Origin: Caulobacterales bacterium | GTDB lineage: Bacteria > Pseudomonadota > Alphaproteobacteria > Caulobacterales > Caulobacteraceae | NCBI GenBank assembly: GCA_019510435.1 | Contig: JAEKKJ010000008.1 | Location: 1-64,000, forward strand | Reading direction: 5' to 3' | Length of the DNA stretch: 64,000 bases | The notes under the pieces: generated by a model | What the model saw: the letters and a program-made list of their open reading frames with translations, nothing else | Databases searched by the model: none | Told to the model about the DNA's origin: nothing | Shown: positions 52,106-60,806 of the stretch, in pieces | Layout: every line of letters starts with the position of its first letter | How positions within the stretch are numbered: position 1 is the first letter of the stretch | Translations under genes and position numbers: made by a program

Positions 52106-52921
52106 TCAGGCGGGCCGGACGTGACCGGGGCCGGGGCGATAGTGGGGCGACTCGTACTGGGGCAGGCCGTGGGCGAAGAGCTCGTCCAGCTTGGCGAGGA
52201 TCTCGGCCCGGACAGGCTCGCGCGTCGCGCCGACCATCATCATCAGGCAGCCCGTGACCGTCCGCAGCAGCCACTCGTCATCGTCGATCTCGCCGCGGCA
52301 CCACTCCAGGATGACGGCATTGCGATAGAGGGCCAGCTCGTCGATGAGCACCTCCGGCTTGACCCATCTCTGCAGCTGACCCTGCTCGGCGAGCGCCTCG
52401 ATCCAGGCCTTGTGGGCGTGCACCGTGGCGCGCTGGACCGCGGACCAGATCTCGGAATCCGGATCGAGCGCGTGGTAGATCGCCATCATGGCGCTCATGT
52501 AGTTGGGGATCTGGGACGCGGCGCGGCCGGCGATGACCGAGCGCTCGATCATCCGCTCCAGGGTCGCCGGCGCACTGGCGTAGTGGATCTGCTGCTCGCG
52601 CTCCTCGAAGTACTCGCTGATCGCGGCCGCGACCATCCGCTCCTTGGTCTGGAAGATATTGTAGATGGTCTGCTTGGCCACGCCCGCGCGGACGCTGACC
52701 TCCGCCACGCTGAACCCGGCGACGCCAAGCTCCGCAATCAGTTCGCGGGTCAGGTCCAGGATGCGCGCCCGACGCGCCAGGATCGCCGGGCTGGAATAGC
52801 TGGCGCGCTTGGCGGCACGCTTTTCGGTCAAGTCAGGCACCTCGTCTGGCGGATACGGGGCGCAGGCGGATCCGTCGCCCGGGATGATTCCGCGGCCGTA
52901 CATTAGCGTGTGCTCGCGCAA
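52106..52921 (-). CDS. TetR-family transcriptional regulator
   Basis: The 271-residue protein has an N-terminal extension of about 45 residues and then the TetR HTH (RRARILDLTRELIAELGVAG, FSVAEVSVRAGVAKQTIYNI, FQTKERMVAAAISEY) and a helical ligand domain with a TetR C-terminal pattern. A second ATG at 52903 would trim six residues. It is divergent from the LLM gene and upstream of the Rieske ferredoxin, so it is the natural local regulator of the two-armed cluster at 44.9-58.2 kb. Confidence 0.87.
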   Translation of the reverse strand: MREHTLMYGRGIIPGDGSACAPYPPDEVPDLTEKRAAKRASYSSPAILARRARILDLTRELIAELGVAGFSVAEVSVRAGVAKQTIYNIFQTKERMVAAAISEYFEEREQQIHYASAPATLERMIERSVIAGRAASQIPNYMSAMMAIYHALDPDSEIWSAVQRATVHAHKAWIEALAEQGQLQRWVKPEVLIDELALYRNAVILEWCRGEIDDDEWLLRTVTGCLMMMVGATREPVRAEILAKLDELFAHGLPQYESPHYRPGPGHVRPA

Positions 52922-52997
52922 CGATGCAGGGGTTCGTGGATCGCAACGCCGAGGCGCGTGGCGGCCGGCATGGTCTTGTTCCTCCGGCGCGGCGACA

Positions 52998-53026
52998 TTG
53001 ACACGGATACAGGGCCACGATTAAAA
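52998..53026 (+). promoter_or_regulatory. Sigma-70-like promoter for the LLM oxidoreductase gene
   Basis: A perfect TTGACA (52998-53003), a 17-base spacer and TTAAAA (53021-53026) lie in the A/T-rich segment between the divergent TetR and LLM genes, 78 bases before the LLM ATG. Confidence 0.5.
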
Positions 53027-53104
53027 ATTAGACCGAAGAACAATATTTATAAGGGAGGGGACGCGGGCGCAACCGACTTCGCGCGCCATCGTCCTGATGG
53101 CCAG

Positions 53105-54001
53105 ATGCCCGCAGACCTGAAGATCGGCGTAAACGTCTACAAATTCTCGGACTTCAGCCGCGACTTCCGCGAGGTCGTCCACTTCGTGCAGACCGCCGAA
53201 CGGCTCGGCTACAGCCACGTCCGCTTCCAGGACCACGTCGTGGGGATCGCCGCCGAGAAGCACGGCGGCCTCGCCAACACCCCGTACACCGACCGCAGCG
53301 TGCTGCGGGAGTGCTTCACGATCATCTCCTACCTCACGGCGGTGACCTCGCGGATCGAGTTCATGACCGGCGTGCTGGTGCTGCCCCAGCGCCAGACCGC
53401 GCTCGTGGCCAAGCAGGCGGCGGAGATCGACATCATGTCCGGGGGGCGCATCAGCCTGGGCGTGGGCATCGGCTACAACGCCGTCGAATACGAGGCGCTG
53501 GGCATGGGCTTCAAGGACCGCGCCGCGAGGTTCGAGGAACAGGTGCATGTCCTGCGCCGCCTCTGGACCGAGAACGACGTGAGCTTCCAGGGCCAGTTCC
53601 ACACCCTGACCGACGTGAGCCTCGCGCCACGGCCCTCGCGGCGCATCCCCCTGTTCTTCGGCATGGGGCGCAGCGCCAATCCCATCCCGCCCGATGTCGT
53701 CCTGGAGCGGTGCGGGCGGCTGGCGGACGGGTGGCTGCCGATCTTCGGCCCCGATGAGGCCGGTCGCGAAGCGGTCGGGAAAGTTCACGACGCCGCCGCG
53801 CGGGCCGGCCGGGATCCATCGGACCTCGTCATGGAGATGGGCCTTTCGGTCGACGGGCTGGGCGTCGGCGAGATCCAGGACGAGCTGGGGCGGCGTCGCG
53901 CGTTCGGCGCGCAGCGCGTGAACCTTCAGGTCTCCGGAACCAGCGCCGCCGAACAGACCGCCCAGATCGAGCGACTGGCCGAGGCGCTCGCGCTCTGTTG
54001 A
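53105..54001 (+). CDS. LLM-class flavin-dependent oxidoreductase
   Basis: The 298-residue protein is a luciferase-like monooxygenase: DLKIGVNVYKFSDF at the N-terminus, QTAERLGYSHVRFQDHVVGI, MTGVLVLPQRQTALVAKQAA, EIDIMSGGRISLGVGIGYN and LFFGMGRSANPIPP. Its pattern fits the F420- or FMN-linked TIGR03619-like subgroup, common in steroid and aromatic catabolism of actinobacteria. It could add oxygen to, or oxidise, a CoA-bound or free substrate. ATG 53105 starts the conserved part; the open frame upstream is not protein-like. It heads the plus-strand arm of the cluster. Confidence 0.85.
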   Translation: MPADLKIGVNVYKFSDFSRDFREVVHFVQTAERLGYSHVRFQDHVVGIAAEKHGGLANTPYTDRSVLRECFTIISYLTAVTSRIEFMTGVLVLPQRQTALVAKQAAEIDIMSGGRISLGVGIGYNAVEYEALGMGFKDRAARFEEQVHVLRRLWTENDVSFQGQFHTLTDVSLAPRPSRRIPLFFGMGRSANPIPPDVVLERCGRLADGWLPIFGPDEAGREAVGKVHDAAARAGRDPSDLVMEMGLSVDGLGVGEIQDELGRRRAFGAQRVNLQVSGTSAAEQTAQIERLAEALALC

Positions 54002-54021
54002 TGCACTGAATTATGGTCTGC

Positions 54022-54057
54022 AGTCCAATTTAATTGACTCCCCCTTAATTGTGGACT
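54022..54057. promoter_or_regulatory. AGTCCA/TGGACT inverted repeat upstream of the TonB receptor
   Basis: AGTCCA (54022-54027) and TGGACT (54052-54057) face each other across 24 A/T-rich bases, each extended by an AATT-containing tail. It lies 88 bases before the receptor ATG in an otherwise GC-rich region, so it is a candidate operator for the cluster TetR. Confidence 0.4.
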
Positions 54058-54144
54058 CACATCCAGTTTCAAGGACGCCTCCCCAGACGACCCGAATGGG
54101 CGCGCAAAACGGGGGGCGAGGAAACGCAGACCAGGGGGACGATC

Positions 54145-56580
54145 ATGGGGCGCAAGCCAAACAGACTGCTGTGCAGCGTCGCGTATGCCGCCGTTGCGGC
54201 TCTGGGCGCAGGGTCAGCGCGCGCCGAACCGGCCGCGCCCGGTCCGGCCGCGAGCGCGGACAACTCGACCGCGGTCAGCGAAGTGATCGTCATGGCCCAG
54301 CGCCGGGCCCAGTCCCTGCAGGAGGTCCCGATATCGATCGCCGCCGTAAGCGGCGAGGCGCTGCAGCGCCAGGCCGCGGCGAACATCGAGGGCCTCAACC
54401 GGCTCATCCCGAACGTCATCGTCGAGCACGTCGGGCTCTTCCCGACGGCCGCGGCGCTGTCCGTGCGCGGCGTCGGCTACGTGGGCGTGGAAAGCTACAC
54501 CGACCCGGACGTGGCGCTCTACGTCAACGGGGTCTACCAGGCGCGCAACGGCTCGGCGCTCAGCAGCACGGTCGACGTGGAGCAGATCGAGGTCCTGCGC
54601 GGGCCGCAGGGCACGCTCTACGGCCGCAACGCCTACGCCGGCGCCGTCGCCTTGCGGACCCGCCGGCCGGACATGGACGCCACCAACGGCTCGGCGTCCG
54701 TGACGATCGGCAACTACGGGCGCGTCGATGGCGAGCTGGTGCTGAACGCGCCGATCGTCACCGACAAGGTGGCCGTGCGCGTCGCCCTGCGCTCGCACGA
54801 GCTCGACGGCTACTACAAGAACGACGGGATCATCGACGCCGCCCACACGGTGGACCAGACCTTGAAGGGCAAGTCCGCGGGCGCCGAAAAGACCCTCTTC
54901 ATCCGGCCCAGCCTGCGCTTCACGCCCGACGCGCGCTGGGACATCCAGTTCATCGGCGAATATTATCGCGACCGCAGCCAGGCGAGCCCGTCGCAGCACG
55001 GCCCTGGCGGCACGGTGATCGCCGGCTTCGGCTTTCCCGGGCACAACCCCTTCGGCGACGACACCCGCGGCCTGCCGGGCGACGGCTCGAGCCCGTTCAC
55101 GATCGGCTATAGCCTCGCCGATAAGCCGACCCACATCGACCAGTATTTCCTGATCAACGACACGAGCTACGACCTCGGCTTCGGCACGCTGCGCGGCATC
55201 TTCAGCTACATGAAGACCAAGTCGCAGATCTGGGCGGACACCGACGGCGAGAACATCAACGTCTACAGCTCGGCGCGCTACGAGGACTACCACGCCAAGA
55301 CCGCCGAGCTTCAGTACGTGTCGAGCGGGCTCGGGCCATTGGGCCTGGTGGCGGGGATGACCTATCTGCGGGACAGCTACAACACCACGCAGCTGACCTT
55401 CACGAACTTCGCGCCGCCCTTCGTCCCCGTGTTCTCGCCGTTCACGGTGAACCCGTCCTACATCAACAACACCGGCAAGCGGGAATCCTGGGCGGCCTAT
55501 GCGCAGGCCGAGTACCACATCACCGCCCCCCTCAGCGTGGTGCTGGGCGGCCGCTATTCGTGGGAGCGCAAGTACGGCGTCCGCGGCCAGAACACGACCC
55601 TCAGCGTGTCGGGCTTCCCGCCGAGCTACGATTTCAGCCAGCACACCTTCAGCAACAATCCGCTGATCGTGTTCGGCCCGCAGCACGACAGCTGGAGCAA
55701 CTTCTCGCCCCGGGTCGGCGTGAACTACAAGGCCCGCGAGGACGTGCTGCTCTACGCCTTCTGGCAGAAGGCCTACAAGTCCGGCGGCTACAACGCCAAC
55801 AACGCCGACCGCCAGGGCTTCGAGACGCCCTATGGCGAGGAGTCGGTGGACGACTTCGAGGCGGGCTTCAAGAGCGAGTGGCTGGATCACCGCGTCCGGG
55901 TGAACGTCAACGCCTTCTACGGCCTCTACGACCACCTGCAGCGCTCGCTGGTGACCCCTTCGGCGACGGCCCCCTCGGGCGTGGTCACGGTCACGACGAA
56001 CGCCGCCGACATCAAGAGCTACGGCCTCGAGGCCGAGCTCGCCGGACGGGTCACGCCCAGCCTGACGGTGTTCGCGAACGTCGGCTGGAACAAGGCGAAG
56101 TACACCTCCTTCTGCGCGGACCTCGACGGCGCCGAAGCCACCCAGACGCCGGCCAGCGGCCGCGCCATCTGCGGGCCGATCACCACCATCAGCACCGCGG
56201 CGGGGCCGCGCTTCCTGGTCCCGAACGACTGGTCCAGCCTCAAGCCCATCCGCGCCCCGCGGTGGGACATCACCACGGGCTTCACCCAGCGGTTCGACCT
56301 GGACCCCGTCGCCATCTCGGTGAACGGCACGGCGAACTACCGGAGCAGCTCATGGGTCGATGCGCTGAACCGGGCCTACTCCTACCGGCCCTCGGCGCTG
56401 ACCTTCGACGGATCGCTGGTCTTCACCCCGGTCAAGGGCGCCTACACCGTGACGGTCTGGGGCCAGAACCTCACCAACAAGGTGCGGGTGCTGAGCTATC
56501 TGCTGATCGCGCCGCTCTTCGCCGACCAGCAGCCCACCAATCCGCGGACCTTCGGCGTGACCCTGGCCGCCAAGTTCTGA
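54145..56580 (+). CDS. TonB-dependent receptor of the catabolic cluster
   Basis: This 811-residue protein starts at ATG 54145 with AGGGGGA upstream; the frame is open from 54049 but that part is not protein-like. It has a signal peptide (YAAVAALGAGSARAEP), TonB-box region (VSEVIVMAQRRAQSLQEVPI), plug motifs (SVRGVGYVG, VEQIEVLRGPQGTLYGRNAY) and a beta-barrel ending VTLAAKF. This is the type of receptor common in sphingomonads and Caulobacterales for hydrophobic or aromatic substrates. It probably imports the substrate for the surrounding CoA-dependent pathway. Confidence 0.92.
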   Translation: MGRKPNRLLCSVAYAAVAALGAGSARAEPAAPGPAASADNSTAVSEVIVMAQRRAQSLQEVPISIAAVSGEALQRQAAANIEGLNRLIPNVIVEHVGLFPTAAALSVRGVGYVGVESYTDPDVALYVNGVYQARNGSALSSTVDVEQIEVLRGPQGTLYGRNAYAGAVALRTRRPDMDATNGSASVTIGNYGRVDGELVLNAPIVTDKVAVRVALRSHELDGYYKNDGIIDAAHTVDQTLKGKSAGAEKTLFIRPSLRFTPDARWDIQFIGEYYRDRSQASPSQHGPGGTVIAGFGFPGHNPFGDDTRGLPGDGSSPFTIGYSLADKPTHIDQYFLINDTSYDLGFGTLRGIFSYMKTKSQIWADTDGENINVYSSARYEDYHAKTAELQYVSSGLGPLGLVAGMTYLRDSYNTTQLTFTNFAPPFVPVFSPFTVNPSYINNTGKRESWAAYAQAEYHITAPLSVVLGGRYSWERKYGVRGQNTTLSVSGFPPSYDFSQHTFSNNPLIVFGPQHDSWSNFSPRVGVNYKAREDVLLYAFWQKAYKSGGYNANNADRQGFETPYGEESVDDFEAGFKSEWLDHRVRVNVNAFYGLYDHLQRSLVTPSATAPSGVVTVTTNAADIKSYGLEAELAGRVTPSLTVFANVGWNKAKYTSFCADLDGAEATQTPASGRAICGPITTISTAAGPRFLVPNDWSSLKPIRAPRWDITTGFTQRFDLDPVAISVNGTANYRSSSWVDALNRAYSYRPSALTFDGSLVFTPVKGAYTVTVWGQNLTNKVRVLSYLLIAPLFADQQPTNPRTFGVTLAAKF

Positions 56581-56645
56581 ATTTGGGGGCCGGTGAGCGG
56601 CGCGGCGCCCCCGGCCTTCGCTTTGTCCGCAATGGGAGGTCGAGC

Positions 56646-57794
56646 ATGAAGGGGTCTCGTGTCGCTGTGGTTGGCGTCGGCGAAACCGCCTACGTCCGCG
56701 CCACGGACCGCAGCCTGATGTCGCTGATGGTCGAGGCCTCGCACAAGGCCATCGCCGACGCCGGCCTTGAGCCCTCGGACATCGACGGCATGATCGACTG
56801 CGGCGCGAGCTGTCACCTGGAGGACCTCGCCTTCAGCATGGGCTTTGGGGATCTCGCCTTCACGGCGGCGGCGAGCGTGGTGGCGGGGACGGCGACCGTG
56901 GGCGCCGGGCTGGAGCTGGCGCAGCTGGCCATCGATGCGGGTCTCGCCCGCCACGTCCTCGTGCCCTACGGCCTGAAATGCTCCAAGCCCGGCGGGCCCC
57001 GGACTCTGCACGCCAGCGAGCCGCTCAAGGCCGACCTCGAGATGCCGGTGGGCTACTTCGGGCAGCCGGCCTATTTCGCCGTGGTCGCCAATCGCTACCG
57101 GCACGAGCACGGCCTTACCGAGGAGGAACTGGCGGCCGTCTCCATCACCACGCGGGCCTGGGCGGCGCTGACGCCGCAGGCGCAGAAGCGCGATCCGCTG
57201 GACCTGGCGGCCTATCGCAAGAGCCCCATGGTCGCGACCCCCCTGCGGACCGCAGACTGCTGCCTGATGACCGATGGCGCGGGCGCCTATGTGGTGTCCG
57301 CCGTCGAGCGGGCGCGCGACCTTCCCCACACACCAGTCGTCGTGGCCGGGATCGGGATCGGGACCAATCCCTGGCCGCAGTCGATGGTCCTGACCCAGAA
57401 CCCCGACCTGATGGCCCTGCCGGGCGCCAAGTCGGCCGCGAAGGCCTATGCGATGGCCGGCCTGGCGGCGAAGGACCTCGACCTTGCCCAGGTCTACGAC
57501 TGCTTCAGCATCTCGATGCTGCTGCAGACCGAGATGCTCGGACTGGCGGGGCCAGGCGAGGGCGGTCGCTTCTACGCCTCGGGCGCGGGGGCGCCGGGGG
57601 GGCGGATGCCGGTGAACACCAGCGGCGGCCACCTCGCCGGCGGCTATGTGCCGGGCGTCAATCTGCTGATCGAGGCCGTGCGCCAACTTCGCGGCGACCG
57701 CGGCGCGGCCCAGGTCGCCGACGCACGGGTGGCGGCGGTGGCGGGCCTGGGCGGCAACAGCCACGCCACCGCCATCCTCACGCGAGGGCTTTGA
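56646..57794 (+). CDS. Thiolase-fold protein without thiolase residues, probable Ltp2-like aldolase
   Basis: The 382-residue protein has the SCP2-thiolase fold (RVAVVGVGETAYVRATDRSL; LTEEELAAVSITTRAWA). The nucleophilic Cys position is Thr82 (AGTATVGAGLELAQ), the GHP His is replaced (HLAGGYVPG) and the last Cys motif reads GLGGNSHATAIL. Tyr284 (AQVYDCFSIS) and Tyr334 (AGGYVP) lie 50 residues apart, as I recall for the catalytic Tyr pair of the steroid side-chain aldolase Ltp2. With a DUF35 protein two bases downstream it fits an Ltp2/ChsH2-type retro-aldolase more than a thiolase. GGGAGG precedes the ATG. Confidence 0.8.
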   Translation: MKGSRVAVVGVGETAYVRATDRSLMSLMVEASHKAIADAGLEPSDIDGMIDCGASCHLEDLAFSMGFGDLAFTAAASVVAGTATVGAGLELAQLAIDAGLARHVLVPYGLKCSKPGGPRTLHASEPLKADLEMPVGYFGQPAYFAVVANRYRHEHGLTEEELAAVSITTRAWAALTPQAQKRDPLDLAAYRKSPMVATPLRTADCCLMTDGAGAYVVSAVERARDLPHTPVVVAGIGIGTNPWPQSMVLTQNPDLMALPGAKSAAKAYAMAGLAAKDLDLAQVYDCFSISMLLQTEMLGLAGPGEGGRFYASGAGAPGGRMPVNTSGGHLAGGYVPGVNLLIEAVRQLRGDRGAAQVADARVAAVAGLGGNSHATAILTRGL

Positions 57795-57796
57795 CC

Positions 57797-58213
57797 ATGG
57801 GCGCGCCCGACTATCCGCCGCGGTTCGACGAGGACCTGGTGCGGCCGTTCTACGACGGTCTGGCGGCCGGCGAACTGCGCCTGCCGCACTGTGCGCGCTG
57901 CGGGACGGTGCACTGGTACCCGCCGGAGGTCCTCCCCTGCCACCCGGACGCCGCGCCGGAATGGCGGACCGTCTCGGGTGAAGGCGTCGTCTACTCTTTC
58001 ACCACGATCGTGCGCAGCCTGCTTCCGGGCGACGACAACACCACGACGCCCTACGAGGTGGTCCTCGTGGAGCCCGACGCCGCCCCAGGGTCGCGGATCG
58101 TGGCCCTCTTGTGCGACGGCGATGGCCGTTCCCCGGCCTGCGGCCTGCGCGTGCAGCTTTCGCCGGTCAGGGCCGGGGATCATTTCCTGCCCGGGTTCAG
58201 GCCTCTTCCCTGA
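57797..58213 (+). CDS. DUF35 OB-fold / zinc-ribbon partner protein
   Basis: The 138-residue protein has the DUF35 layout: helix FYDGLAAGELRLP, zinc-ribbon start CARCGT, then WYPPEVLPCHPDA, and an OB-fold (GEGVVYSFTTIVRS, TPYEVVLVE). Only three of the usual four cysteines are present (CxxC plus CH). Such proteins bind SCP2-thiolase-like enzymes and channel the acyl-CoA; in steroid degradation the DUF35 domain of ChsH2 binds Ltp2. It starts two bases after the thiolase-fold gene, so the two are surely partners. Confidence 0.85.
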   Translation: MGAPDYPPRFDEDLVRPFYDGLAAGELRLPHCARCGTVHWYPPEVLPCHPDAAPEWRTVSGEGVVYSFTTIVRSLLPGDDNTTTPYEVVLVEPDAAPGSRIVALLCDGDGRSPACGLRVQLSPVRAGDHFLPGFRPLP

Positions 58214-58379
58214 CCGCCTCGCCAACCGAGGAGCGTGATGGTTTCCCTGCGACAGGCCGCGGGACATCCGCGCCGGTCACCCGCCGCACCGAGGGAAGAT
58301 CGACGGTCGACGGCGCCAGGCTGTGGATCACCGGGCGGTCGCCGATCCCGATGTCCTTGCTATTTTCCCCGGCCGCCGA

Positions 58380-59366
58380 TCACGAGCGCCCGCCCAGGAA
58401 CGCCCCTACGGTCCGGGCGTAGAGTTCGGGCTCCTCGAAACAGGGGAAGTGGGCGCTGGCGGCGAAGACCACGAACCGGGCGTCTTGCAGGCTGGCTGCA
58501 AGGTCGCGCGCGACGTCGACGCCGGTCGTCCGGTCGTAGGCGCCGACCAGCACCAAGGCGGGCGCTGCGAAGGCGCTCGCACGTTGCATCAGGGGCGGCC
58601 CCCACACGCGGGTGTCCGAGAACATCACCGCATTCATCAGGCCGCTGTTGTGCAGACCGCTCGCCGCCTCGAGACGTCGGGCCTCGGCGGCGGCGCGGGG
58701 GCGGTGATACTGGAAGCGGTCTGCGAAGGCCGCATCCCGCCCGGTCCAGAGGGCGGCGATCCGGGCGGCCGGAGACGTGATCGGCTCCCCGGTGAGCCGT
58801 GCAAATCGCGCGCGATCCTGGCCGTTCGCCGCCAGGGCCGCAAACCCGTAGGTCTCGGTCAGGGCCATGCGACGATAGTCGCCGCCGCTGGGTGACTGCA
58901 GCACCAGCCGCGCGACCCGCTCGGGGTGGGCGAGCGCATATTCCAGCGCAAGTTCCGCGCCGAAGGAGAAGCCGAGGAGGTCGATGCTCGGCGCACCGAG
59001 GCGCCGCACCAGGGCGTCGAGGTCGGCGACGAGCGTGGACATGGCGTAGTCGGCGGGGTCGGCCGGGGCCGCCGAGCGTCCGCCGCCGCGCTGGTCGTAG
59101 TAGACGACCGTCCGCGACCTCTCCAGCCAGGGGCCTTGCAGGCGTTCGTAGACGTAGCTGTTCCCGCCGGGTCCGCCGTGGACGATCACCAGCGGGCGGG
59201 TCCGATGGGCGGCGCCGGCGATCCGGAGCCAGTGCTCGACGCCGTTCAGGGTGGTGCGCCCGGTCCCGTCGACGAGCGTGGGGCTGGCGCCAGCGACGGT
59301 GCGTCCGCCGAGGGCGCCCAGGGCGGCGACGGCGGCGAGTCCGTGACGGCGGGTGACAGGCGGCAA
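58380..59366 (-). CDS. Secreted alpha/beta hydrolase, proline-iminopeptidase-like
   Basis: The 328-residue protein has a possible Tat leader (VTRRHGLAAVAALGALGG), the oxyanion HGGPGG, YDQRGGGRS, nucleophile Ser in LLGFSFGAELALEYALAHPE, acid Asp in VGAYDRTT and His in SAHFPCFEEPE. The HGGPGG/DQRGxGRS pattern is that of proline iminopeptidase-related hydrolases of the AB hydrolase-1 family. It is convergent with the DUF35 gene. Confidence 0.82.
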   Translation of the reverse strand: MPPVTRRHGLAAVAALGALGGRTVAGASPTLVDGTGRTTLNGVEHWLRIAGAAHRTRPLVIVHGGPGGNSYVYERLQGPWLERSRTVVYYDQRGGGRSAAPADPADYAMSTLVADLDALVRRLGAPSIDLLGFSFGAELALEYALAHPERVARLVLQSPSGGDYRRMALTETYGFAALAANGQDRARFARLTGEPITSPAARIAALWTGRDAAFADRFQYHRPRAAAEARRLEAASGLHNSGLMNAVMFSDTRVWGPPLMQRASAFAAPALVLVGAYDRTTGVDVARDLAASLQDARFVVFAASAHFPCFEEPELYARTVGAFLGGRS

Positions 59367-59389
59367 GCGGGCGACCTTTCGTAAGCGAC

Positions 59390-60766
59390 TCAGCCCGGCC
59401 CCGGCCGCACCACGGCCCCGCGGCCGTAGGGGCCGTGAACGTCGCGCTTCATCCAGTCCGCGATGAGCTTCAGATAGCCGTCGGTGATCCGGGTCGCCGT
59501 TCGCGTGCCGTCCGGATTGGTGCGGAATTCGACCATGCCGTGATCGGTGTCCGGGAACAGATAGACATCGATCGGCTTGTGGGCCGCCATGAGCTTGAGG
59601 AGAAGCGCTCGGGTGGCCGCGATGGGCGCTTCGCGGTCCTCGCCAGCCAGCACCCAGAGGAGCGGCGCCTTCAGCTTCTGCAACGCCGCTTCGGCGTCGT
59701 AATCCCAGATGAGCTCGAGATTGTCGAAGCGCGCGCGACCGATGCGGCGAAGGTCGGCGTCGCTCATGCGCAGCATGTCGCCGCTGTATTCCCCTTCGAT
59801 GGACGCCTTCCAGGGCGCATCTGCGATCTCGCGCCGGACCGCCGCCAGCCCCTCGTAGCCGCGCGCGAAGTGGGAGCGGACCAGCGCGGCCGTGGCCCTG
59901 GACAGGTCCTCGACCTGCTGCATGGCGGCAGGGCCCAGCCCCATGCGACGGGCCTCGTCCAGCAGCTGCTCGCGGTCTTCCTCGATCGGCGAGACCACGA
60001 GGCCGAAGCCCACGGTCACGAAATCCGCCGGCGAGCGGGTGGCCGCCAGCGGCGCGACCCAGCCGCCCTGGCTGCCGCCGAAGAACCCCGCCCGCCTGAA
60101 CCGGCCCGCGGCCATGCGGCGCGCCTGGACCAGCGCCGCAGCGGCGTCGTCCGCCAGCAGTTCGAAGTTCTGGGTGTAGTCGCCCTCGGACGCGCCCGTG
60201 CCCCGCTTGTCGTAGACGAACACCGACACCCCCTGCGCAGCCAGCATGTAGGCGTAGACGCTGCCGATGGCGGCGGTCTTCTCCGATCCATGGACCAGGA
60301 CCACGAGCGGCCGGCGCGGGTCGGGCGGGCCCGGGGGCTCGATCAAGCGGCCCGCGAGGCGGGTGGCGTCGCTCTCGAACGTCGCGTCGGTCTCTGGCGT
60401 CTCGAGACGCGGCCAGATGCGGGGCTCACCCGCACCGGGGGTGAACACGACCCTTCCGTCCTGGCAGGCCACGGGCGATCCGGTCGCGCCGCTGGCCCCC
60501 CGCCGGCCGTCCAGGAAGAGATATCGCTGCCCTGACGCCGGGGCCGGCGCGCGGGCGCCCAGCACCACGAACTCGGCCGGTCCGGTCCCATAGACGCCGG
60601 GCTGGCAGTCGGCCCGCGCCGAGGCGGCCGCGCCTGCGGCGAGGAGCGCCAAGGCGAGGGCCAGAAGGCGAGCGCGTGCGCTCGTGGCCCACCCCGAGGG
60701 GGCCCACCCCGAGGTGGCCCACCCCGAACCGGTGTCTTTCCGGGCATGGCTGTCGCCTGGTTTCAT
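59390..60766 (-). CDS. Secreted alpha/beta hydrolase (dienelactone/S9-type), repeat in leader
   Basis: The 458-residue protein has a hydrophobic signal segment ([20 protein letters not shown]) preceded by a tandem SGWATSGWAPSGWATS encoded by the 15-bp repeat at 60684-60728. The catalytic domain begins near residue 130: VVLVHGSEK, VFVYDKRGTGASEGDYTQNF, nucleophile Ser in GGSQGGWVAPL, Asp in LAGEDREAP and His in DTDHGMVEF. It may be a periplasmic esterase or peptidase. The start at 60766 includes the repeat; a shorter start after the repeat cannot be excluded. Confidence 0.8.
   Translation of the reverse strand: MKPGDSHARKDTGSGWATSGWAPSGWATSARARLLALALALLAAGAAASARADCQPGVYGTGPAEFVVLGARAPAPASGQRYLFLDGRRGASGATGSPVACQDGRVVFTPGAGEPRIWPRLETPETDATFESDATRLAGRLIEPPGPPDPRRPLVVLVHGSEKTAAIGSVYAYMLAAQGVSVFVYDKRGTGASEGDYTQNFELLADDAAAALVQARRMAAGRFRRAGFFGGSQGGWVAPLAATRSPADFVTVGFGLVVSPIEEDREQLLDEARRMGLGPAAMQQVEDLSRATAALVRSHFARGYEGLAAVRREIADAPWKASIEGEYSGDMLRMSDADLRRIGRARFDNLELIWDYDAEAALQKLKAPLLWVLAGEDREAPIAATRALLLKLMAAHKPIDVYLFPDTDHGMVEFRTNPDGTRTATRITDGYLKLIADWMKRDVHGPYGRGAVVRPGPG
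60684..60728 (-). repeat. 15-bp tandem repeat, three copies, in the hydrolase leader
   Basis: Units at 60684-60698, 60699-60713 and 60714-60728 share GGCCCACCCCGA and differ at two positions. Translated on the minus strand they give three near-identical pentapeptides (GWATS/GWAPS). As with the repeat in the TraB gene, the 15-base unit keeps the frame whatever the copy number. Confidence 0.85.
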
Positions 60767-60806
60767 CGCTCTCCCATAGCCGCCGCGAGGCCGCGAAGAT
60801 TGGAGG

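Noticed and set aside
56646..57794. Plain acetyl-CoA acetyltransferase annotation
   Set aside because: The fold fits but the catalytic Cys, His and second Cys positions are all substituted, so ordinary thiolase activity is not supported.
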